Source: an uncultured Dehalococcoidia bacterium (GTDB taxonomy: Bacteria; Chloroflexota; Dehalococcoidia; Lucifugimonadales; UBA3495). Taken from it: a DNA stretch of 64,000 nt. A program made the translations under genes and the position numbers. The notes under the pieces were generated by a model, which worked only from the letters and a program-made list of their open reading frames with translations, searched no databases and was not told where the DNA came from. Shown one piece after another: positions 58,670-64,000 of this stretch. The stretch covers positions 2,654,091-2,718,090 of the forward strand of contig CATQHB010000002.1 of assembly GCA_958295765.1 (NCBI GenBank). Reading direction: 5' to 3'. The stretch's first letter is position 1. The number at the start of each line of letters is the position of its first letter.

Positions 58670-59712
58670 AGGCCCCGGTAGTCGTAGCTGAAGTGCAGGT
58701 CGCCCTCCAGCAGGTCCGGCCCTTGCAGCGACGGGTATTCCCCGTACTGGCCGCCCTGCACCGGGGCGCCGATGACCATTGCCAGGCCGCCGGAGCCGTG
58801 GTCGGTGCCGGAGCCGTTGTCCCGCGCCCGCCGGCCAAACTCGGTGAACACCAGCATCACCACCCGCTCCGCCGCGTTATGCTCCCGCAGGTCGGCAAAG
58901 AAACTGGCGATGGCCGGGGCCAACTCCCCCCATAGCTGGCTATGCACCGCCATTTCGGCGGCGTGGGTGTCATAGCCGCCGTGCTGGGTGTAGAAAACCC
59001 GCGTCCCCAGGTCGGCCAGCAGCACTTGGGCAATGGCCCGCAGGTTGCGCCCGATGCCGCTGTCGCCGTACTCCACCGAGGACTGGTACTTTTCCGGCGC
59101 CGTCCGCAGCACGTCGGCCCCCTTCAGCGCGTCCCGCCCGGTCTGGCCCAGGTAGTCCATCACCGGGCCGGTGCCCAGGGCCGGGGCGTACATCCGGGCG
59201 AAAACGTCCAGGGCGCGGGTGCGGGCTTGTTCCTGGGCGATGCCGGTGAGCAGGCCGTAGTTTTCCAGGACGGCGACCGAGGCCACCGGGACGCCGGGCA
59301 GGGCCAGGGCGCGGGGCAGGCCGCGACCAAAGTTGACGCCGGTAAGCACGTTCTCGGCATTGGGGTCCAGGTCGCGGATGACCCGGCCCAGCCAGCCCTC
59401 GGTGCCAATCCGGTCCGGCTCGGCGGTGTGCCAGATGTCCATTGACCGGAAGTGGGAGCGGTTGGGGTTGGCGTAGCCGACGCCGTGCAGCACCGCCACG
59501 TCGCCCCGGTCGTAAAGCTCCTTGACCGGCGCCAGGGCCGGGTTGAAACCCACCCGGTCGTCCAGGGGCAGTACCTGTTCCGGCGGCACGTGAACCAGCG
59601 GCCGGTGGTCGTAGTAAAGGGGGTCGCCGTAGGGGACGACGGTGTGCATATAGTCGTTGCCGCCGGTAAGCTGGAGGATAACAAGGGCCGGGTCCTGGAT
59701 CGTGCTGGTCAT
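58579..59712 (-). CDS. DUF1501 domain protein
   Basis: A 377-residue member of the DUF1501 family, distant from sulfatases and alkaline phosphatases. Visible family features are VILQLTGGNDYMHTVVPYGD at the start, LHGVGYANPNRSHFRSMDIW (about 76-95), YTQHGGYDTHAAEM (about 235-248), MLVFTEFGRRARDNGSGTDHG with GLAMVIGAPV, and DYRGLYTTLVEKWLG near the end. Most relatives have a Tat signal that is missing here, so it may be cytoplasmic. Its last 91 bases overlap the vsr gene tail to tail. A 53-bp near-copy of its 3' end lies at 53364-53416. GGAGCAG precedes the ATG. Confidence 0.88.
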   Translation of the reverse strand: MTSTIQDPALVILQLTGGNDYMHTVVPYGDPLYYDHRPLVHVPPEQVLPLDDRVGFNPALAPVKELYDRGDVAVLHGVGYANPNRSHFRSMDIWHTAEPDRIGTEGWLGRVIRDLDPNAENVLTGVNFGRGLPRALALPGVPVASVAVLENYGLLTGIAQEQARTRALDVFARMYAPALGTGPVMDYLGQTGRDALKGADVLRTAPEKYQSSVEYGDSGIGRNLRAIAQVLLADLGTRVFYTQHGGYDTHAAEMAVHSQLWGELAPAIASFFADLREHNAAERVVMLVFTEFGRRARDNGSGTDHGSGGLAMVIGAPVQGGQYGEYPSLQGPDLLEGDLHFSYDYRGLYTTLVEKWLGLDAAPVVGGRFEPVAGLIG

Positions 59713-59805
59713 AACATCTGCTCCTTAACCGGATGGGGCCGGATGAGGGTGAGAGTTGCCGGGAGTTGGGGAAAGTTTAGCACAAAGGGGCCGGGGTCAG
59801 AAGCG

Positions 59806-60381
59806 TCAGAAGCGCAGGTTGCTCCAGGTGCTTTGCTCCGGGGTCGGGGCGGGACTGCTCAGCTGCTCCAGAATCAACTGGCACAAGCGCATCCCGGGGT
59901 AAAGGCGGTAGGTGAAAGGGCCGTTGTTGACGATTTCCAGGGTAAGCTGGCCGGCCCAGCCGGGCTTGACCGACGGGGCGGTCTGGTGCACAGTCAGCCC
60001 CAACCGGGCGTAAATACTGCGCCCTTCAACCCGGCCGGCCAGGTCATTCGGCAGGGTAAAACTCTCCAGAGTTTCGGCCAGGAGGAAAGCCCGGGGCTGA
60101 ATATCAATATACTCCCCGTCCCGCAGCGTCCAGTTGTTGGCCTGGCGTACACTTTTAATGAAATCGCTTACCCGGGATTCGTCGCCCAAGTCAATGATTT
60201 GGGAGACGATGTCGCCAACGTTTGCCGGCAGGCCGGCAGTCAGGGAAGGATAGAAGGCGAAGTTATAGCCCAGGCGCAGGTCAACGGAGGAATACCCAAT
60301 CTGCCTTTCCGGGAGCGGCGGGTTGAAAGGCAGCCGCCCGGAGGCAATCAGGTCCCGGATGTCATTCCCGGAGAGAAGCAT
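59806..60381 (-). CDS. dcd: dCTP deaminase
   Basis: Dcd converts dCTP to dUTP for thymidylate synthesis. From ATG 60381 the protein has 191 residues, typical of the family. It begins MLLSGNDIRDLIASG and has YSSVDLRLGYNF (about 30-41), ETLESFTLPNDLAGRVEGRSIYARLGLTVHQTA (about 101-133), the catalytic-Glu segment GQLTLEIVNNG and PGMRLCQLILEQL. The start overlaps the previous stop as TAATG, which fixes it over the nine-residue upstream extension. A bifunctional dUMP-forming version cannot be excluded. Confidence 0.93.
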   Translation of the reverse strand: MLLSGNDIRDLIASGRLPFNPPLPERQIGYSSVDLRLGYNFAFYPSLTAGLPANVGDIVSQIIDLGDESRVSDFIKSVRQANNWTLRDGEYIDIQPRAFLLAETLESFTLPNDLAGRVEGRSIYARLGLTVHQTAPSVKPGWAGQLTLEIVNNGPFTYRLYPGMRLCQLILEQLSSPAPTPEQSTWSNLRF

Positions 60382-60698
60382 TATTCCGTTTTGACCCGTG
60401 GCGACCACGGTTGAACTTTGGATTCCGGGTAGATGGCACTGTCGCCGTTAGTAAAGGACTCGCCGGGCAGCCTGACATCGCAAGCGCCGTCGCCGTAGTC
60501 GCCGCAGACAAAGACGGCCATCACGCTGCGATCCTGGTCCACCAGCCGCTCATCCACCTCAATGATATAGTAATCCTCGCCATGCCGGCCGCCGTAGAAC
60601 TCGACGAACAGATGGCCGTCAAGGGCATTGTCCCAATCCAGAACTTTAATGTCAATCATACCGGGCTTCGGCGGATGGTACGGATTCCATTTCCACAT
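60381..60698 (-). CDS. Small hypothetical protein upstream of dcd
   Basis: A 105-residue acidic protein that I do not recognise. It begins MWKWNPYHPPKPGMIDIKVLD, has alternating strands such as HLFVEFYGGRHGEDYYIIEVD and a VMAVFVCGDYGDGACDV stretch, and lacks membrane segments or a signal. It overlaps dcd by one base (TAATG), so the genes are coupled. Confidence 0.6.
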   Translation of the reverse strand: MWKWNPYHPPKPGMIDIKVLDWDNALDGHLFVEFYGGRHGEDYYIIEVDERLVDQDRSVMAVFVCGDYGDGACDVRLPGESFTNGDSAIYPESKVQPWSPRVKTE

Positions 60699-61077
60699 AG
60701 TACGTTCCTCAGAGGAAAGGTTGGCCGGGCAATTCCGGCCCGGCGGGGTGTGGGATGATGTTAGGCCGACGGTGGGCGGGTGTCAACAAGGAAATGTCAC
60801 TGAATTACCCGGTTGGCCGCAAATCAAAAGACCCCGTTTCCCGGCAGAAATACGGAGACACCCGGCAACGAAAAAACCGGTTTGTGGTGAGCCTGCCCCG
60901 CTCATGGTGAGCTTGTCGAACCACCAGTCCAGGCAGCCCGGGACAAAACGCGCGCTATCCCGCAATAAACAAGGGCGGGTGCTATACCCGCCCCATAGAT
61001 GTGCCAATGCTTGGGCAGCCAGGCCACTGCCCTTTTTCCGGTAAGAATGACGGCAACCGGAACGCTAAACGCTGCCC
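60699..61077. other. Intergenic region with one dispersed repeat arm
   Basis: No gene is seen. One CCGCTCATGGTGAGCTTGTC arm lies at 60898-60922, and a GGGCGGGTGCTATACCCG fragment near 60973-60992. Confidence 0.6.
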
Positions 61078-61434
61078 TTAAACGCTGAAAGAAGTTCCGC
61101 AGCCGCAGGCTTTCTTGGCGTTGGGGTTGTCGAAGGTGAACCCTTTGCCGTTCAGCCCGTCGGAGAAGTCCAGCTCGGTGCCGACCAGGTAGATGTAGCT
61201 CTTCTTGTCCACCATCACCTTGACCCCGTGCTGCTCCACCACCTTGTCGGTTTCCAGTTCCTGGTTGGTGATTTTCAGGTCATAGGTCAGGCCGGAGCAG
61301 CCGCCGCCCTTGACCGCGACGCGCAGGCCCACGCCCTCGGAAATGCCTTCCTTATCGGCAAAGTATTTAATCTTCTCGGCGGCCTTCTCGGTGATTGCCA
61401 CCCCCAGTTCCACGCCGTCCATCGTAATTGCCAT
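61078..61434 (-). CDS. Iron-sulfur cluster insertion protein, IscA/ErpA (HesB) type
   Basis: A 118-residue A-type carrier that delivers Fe-S clusters to apo-proteins. The three conserved cysteines are in GGCSGLTYDL (near residue 50) and in KACGCGTSFSV at the C-terminus; VTEKAAEKIKYF-like and LRVAVKGGG segments are as in the family, and FDNPNAKKAC precedes the last pair. GGAGGG about six bases before the ATG at 61434 decides the start over the longer frame. Whether it is IscA, SufA or ErpA cannot be told. Confidence 0.93.
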   Translation of the reverse strand: MAITMDGVELGVAITEKAAEKIKYFADKEGISEGVGLRVAVKGGGCSGLTYDLKITNQELETDKVVEQHGVKVMVDKKSYIYLVGTELDFSDGLNGKGFTFDNPNAKKACGCGTSFSV

Positions 61435-61464
61435 AAAGCCCTCCCGCCGGGCCAAGATAACCAA

Positions 61465-61800
61465 ACTCGGTTTGGCCTTGTTTGTTGATTGGGGAATAAC
61501 ATCCCTATTTTACGTTCAACCGGGCGGCGGCGTCAAGGGATGGATGCGGCGGGCGCCGGCTCTTTCGATTCTTGGCTTATTACAACGTACAACCGCTTAT
61601 GGTGAGCCAGTCGAACCATACCGCTATGGTGAGCCGGTTATAGCCGCTCATGGTGAGCTTGTCGAACCATACCTTGCATCCTTCGACAAGCTCAGGATGA
61701 GCGGATTTTGTTCCTGGCGCAGACATTACACCGGCCCGGTTGGGCTGCCGGTGAACCGGTGAATGGACGCGGCATTTCTGCTAGAATCCTGGGGGATTCC
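61465..61800. repeat. Divergent intergenic region with dispersed repeat arms
   Basis: Arms of the CTCATGGTGAGC / CTTCGACAAGCTCAGGATG family lie at 61588-61700 in four partly degraded copies. A TAGAAT hexamer at 61782-61787 could be the -10 box for the dienelactone hydrolase gene. No gene is seen. Confidence 0.6.
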
Positions 61801-61839
61801 GGCTCAACATTCCAATCCAGTGCTTTGGAGATATGCGTT

Positions 61840-62550
61840 ATGCCTTCTTTTTGGGAGAAAGTTCAAGTGGCCGGTCAAGAGATGGATTTATACGCCAGCG
61901 TCCCGGACGGTTCCGGGCCTTTTCCGGCGATTGTGGTGGCCCACCCGGCCAGTGGGGTCGGGGAGTTTACGCAGAGCGTTGCCGACCGCCTGGCGTTGGA
62001 AGGCTACGCAGCAGTGGCCCCCAATCGCTTTCACCGGGTAACTGCGGAGATGCTGGCCGGCGGGGGCGCGGCCGGCCAGTTCCTGAACGACCCGGAGACC
62101 GTTGACGATATGAACGCTACGGTGGATTTCCTGCGGAACCATCCGGCCATTGACGGCGCGCGAATCGGCATCATTGGCTTCTGTTCCGGCGGGCGCGTGG
62201 CCTGGCTGTCGGCGGCGACCAACCCCCACTACCGGGCGGTGGTGCCGTACTACGGCGGCAACATTATGGCTACCGTCGGGTCGGCTACCCAATCCCCCTT
62301 TGAGCTGGCCGACGGCATCAACTGCCCCATGCTCTTCCATTTTGGCGCGATCGACGCCAACCCTTCCCAGGACGACATGGCAAAGTTGGACGCCGAACTG
62401 ACCCGGCTGGGCAAGGAACACCGGTTCCGCACCTACCCCGGGGCCGGCCACGCCTTTCTGGACCATACCGGGGCCAGATACCACGAAGCGGCGGCCACCG
62501 CCTCCTGGCCGCATACCCTGGACTTCTTCGCCGCCCATCTGAAAGGTTAG
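61840..62550 (+). CDS. Dienelactone hydrolase family protein
   Basis: A 236-residue alpha/beta hydrolase. The nucleophile motif GFCSGGRVAWLSA has the Cys typical of dienelactone hydrolases (near residue 115), an Asp follows in FHFGAIDANPSQDDM, and His is in YPGAGHAFLDHTG (about 206-219). The N-terminal part has FPAIVVAHPASGVGEFTQSVADRL. The enzyme may hydrolyse lactones or esters in aromatic breakdown; the substrate is unknown. The start at 61840 follows GGAGAT by seven bases; the longer open frame includes a repeat. Confidence 0.92.
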   Translation: MPSFWEKVQVAGQEMDLYASVPDGSGPFPAIVVAHPASGVGEFTQSVADRLALEGYAAVAPNRFHRVTAEMLAGGGAAGQFLNDPETVDDMNATVDFLRNHPAIDGARIGIIGFCSGGRVAWLSAATNPHYRAVVPYYGGNIMATVGSATQSPFELADGINCPMLFHFGAIDANPSQDDMAKLDAELTRLGKEHRFRTYPGAGHAFLDHTGARYHEAAATASWPHTLDFFAAHLKG

Positions 62551-62574
62551 GGGCAGGGTAATCACAGCTTAAAC

Positions 62575-62604
62575 CCGTCATTCCGGCTTGCGCTGGAATG
62601 ACGG
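62575..62604. repeat. Short hairpin related to the palindromic element
   Basis: CCGTCATTCCGGCTTGCGCT and its partner GGAATGACGG form a 10-bp-plus hairpin 25 bases after the dienelactone hydrolase stop. It seems a minimal version of the GTCGTTCCGGCGAAAGCCGG family. Confidence 0.6.
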
Positions 62605-62661
62605 TTGTTTGGGCTGCCCTGGTTAAGACGCGATTGCCCTGCCTTTATATACATTCTATCC

Positions 62662-62690
62662 TTTCCGTTTGCCAAATCCGGCATTATAAG
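62662..62690 (+). promoter_or_regulatory. Candidate promoter of the second family 5 binding protein
   Basis: TTTCCG (62662-62667), a 17-base spacer and TATAAG (62685-62690). The -10 box is good and the -35 weak. It lies about 115 bases before the ATG at 62807. Confidence 0.35.
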
Positions 62691-62806
62691 CTAAACTGCC
62701 CTCTAAAGTTGGCTTGGTGTCGAAATGACCCCAAAATTACTGGATTACGCTATCCATCTCGAACCGACGCGGCAACGCTAATCAGAAAAGGTTGGGAGGT
62801 TCGGTA

Positions 62807-64000
62807 ATGCTGGTTAAACGGCTGGGCAGACTCAAGGTATCGGTAGTTATTTCTCTTTTGGCGCTTTTAGTTCTGGGGGTGGCCTGCGGCTCAGCGGCGC
62901 CGGCTGAACCGGCGGTCGTGGAAAGGGTCGTGGAACAGGAAGTGATCAAAGAGGTGGTTAAAGAAGTCCCGGTGGATCGGGAGGTAATCCGCGAGGTAGA
63001 GCGGGAAGTGGTGGTGGACCGGGAGGTGCCGGTCGAGGTACAGAAGGAAGTGGTCGTGGAGCGGGAGGTCACCGTTGAGAGAGAGGTTCTCAAGGAAGTA
63101 ATCGTCATAGCGACCCCGACTCCCCATCCCTTGACGTACCCGCCGCCCAAGGTAACCCCCGCCGGCACTCTAATATCGGTGGGCCACTACTGGGGCTTTA
63201 TGGGGGTGGATACCAATATCTCGGAAGACAGCTCGACGAAAATCTACTATAACGAGTTGTTTGAATACCCCATTGACCAGAACCTGGACGGCAGCCTCAA
63301 GCCGGGCTTTGTCTCCAAGTGGGAAGTATCCCCGGACTTCCTGACCTGGACGCTCACCATCCGGGACGGCGTGCTGTTCCATGATGGCACCCGGTTGACT
63401 GCGGAAAACGCCGCCTGGGGCTGGAACCGCTCCATTGCGCCCGACTCGCTGGGCGGGTTCGGGCTGGAAGTGGCCCCCCTGCTGGACCCGGCGGCGGCCG
63501 GCTTTGTCTCCACCGGAGACGCCGTTCAGTTCACCACCCAAGAGCCGGCATCGACGATAATAATGAACTTTACGTCGGTGTCGCCCAGCCGTTCCACCAT
63601 TTTCCCGCAAACCTATTTTGAGCAGCAGGGCGTGGACGGCTTTACCGAAAAGCCCATTGGCACCGGCCCCTACCAGTTTGTGCGGCGCGTCCCCGGTCAG
63701 TATATGGAACTGACCGCCTTTGAGGACCATTACGAGAAGTTCCCCGGCTACAAAGACCTCCAGATTTGGGACGTGGCCGAGCTTACCACCCGCATCGCCC
63801 TGCTCAAGACCGGGAAGGCCGACTTGATTTCCGCCTCGGTTCGCAACGTCGATGAACTGGAAGATGCCGGCTTTGATGTTCGGCAGGTGCCCGGCGCCAA
63901 CGTCTCCTGGATGTGGTACAACCACCACTGGAAGGCCGGCCACATTTTCAACGATAAGCGGGTACGGGAAGCCCTGTCCATCGCCATTGACCGGCAGGGC
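62807..64000 (+). CDS. Family 5 extracellular solute-binding lipoprotein (partial)
   Basis: The frame starts at ATG 62807 (GGGAGGT six bases upstream) and runs to the window edge, 398 codons. A lipoprotein signal ends at LGVACGS (Cys near 26), followed by a repetitive Val-Glu/Lys/Arg-Glu-Val tether (about residues 35-100, for example VERVVEQEVIKEVVKEV). The binding domain starts at PAGTLISVGHYWGFMGVD and shows FVSKWEVSPDFLTWTLTIRDGVLFHDG, ENAAWGWNRSI and KPIGTGPYQFVRRVPGQYMEL, all typical of family 5 peptide-type binding proteins. The C-terminus lies beyond the window. It is a different subfamily from the one at 34147-36084. Confidence 0.9.
   Translation, partial: MLVKRLGRLKVSVVISLLALLVLGVACGSAAPAEPAVVERVVEQEVIKEVVKEVPVDREVIREVEREVVVDREVPVEVQKEVVVEREVTVEREVLKEVIVIATPTPHPLTYPPPKVTPAGTLISVGHYWGFMGVDTNISEDSSTKIYYNELFEYPIDQNLDGSLKPGFVSKWEVSPDFLTWTLTIRDGVLFHDGTRLTAENAAWGWNRSIAPDSLGGFGLEVAPLLDPAAAGFVSTGDAVQFTTQEPASTIIMNFTSVSPSRSTIFPQTYFEQQGVDGFTEKPIGTGPYQFVRRVPGQYMELTAFEDHYEKFPGYKDLQIWDVAELTTRIALLKTGKADLISASVRNVDELEDAGFDVRQVPGANVSWMWYNHHWKAGHIFNDKRVREALSIAIDRQG

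Overview
The window is a GC-rich bacterial chromosome segment. Gene content suggests a Chloroflexota lineage (SAR202 or Dehalococcoidia-like). This is an inference from the yacL-ispD pair, FtsX-type permeases with large extracellular domains, lipoprotein solute-binding proteins with Val-Glu repeat linkers, MmgE/PrpD and fumarylacetoacetate-hydrolase enzymes, and a cytochrome oxidase whose subunits carry fused cytochrome c domains. Intergenic DNA is crowded with four families of short palindromic repeats. No rRNA, tRNA, CRISPR array or transposase gene was recognised.

Layout. 1-6.4 kb (minus strand): two FtsX-like permeases, CtaG and a YtkA/FixH-like membrane-anchored protein. 7-9.9 kb: a two-domain dimeric-barrel protein, a fumarylacetoacetate hydrolase family enzyme, and an OsmC-like protein whose reading frame runs through an in-frame TGA where the second OsmC cysteine is expected (probable selenocysteine, with a SECIS-like hairpin). 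10-15.3 kb: yacL, ispD and a GT-C type membrane glycosyltransferase in a repeat-rich zone. 16.5-21.6 kb: a four-gene cytochrome c oxidase operon ending in a clear terminator. 22-31.3 kb: DUF952, a two-gene restriction-modification system, a degenerate receiver protein with a CinA/PncC-like enzyme, rhomboid, TlyA, enoyl-CoA hydratase, Uma2, a medium-chain dehydrogenase and a protein with a phage-primase-like C-terminus.

31.8-46.3 kb: MmgE/PrpD (with a dispersed repeat inserted in frame), a family 5 solute-binding protein, a four-gene PhnD/PhnC/PhnE-type ABC transporter resembling putative selenate importers (split by a tandem repeat array), a coiled-coil membrane protein, DUF3800, ribosomal protein L25 and a DNA-repair-type radical SAM protein. 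The selenate-type transporter and the putative selenoprotein may be linked through selenium metabolism.

46.4-58.7 kb is a defence island: an AAA ATPase + TOPRIM pair, a Type I restriction system with fused HsdM-HsdS, a PIN nuclease with a large overlapping partner, and a cytosine-5 methyltransferase + GHKL ATPase/nuclease + Vsr module. The last 5.2 kb lie between two direct copies of the 3' end of a DUF1501 gene, suggesting acquisition as a unit. 58.6-64 kb returns to housekeeping: DUF1501, dCTP deaminase, an IscA/ErpA-type protein, dienelactone hydrolase and the start of a second family 5 solute-binding protein.
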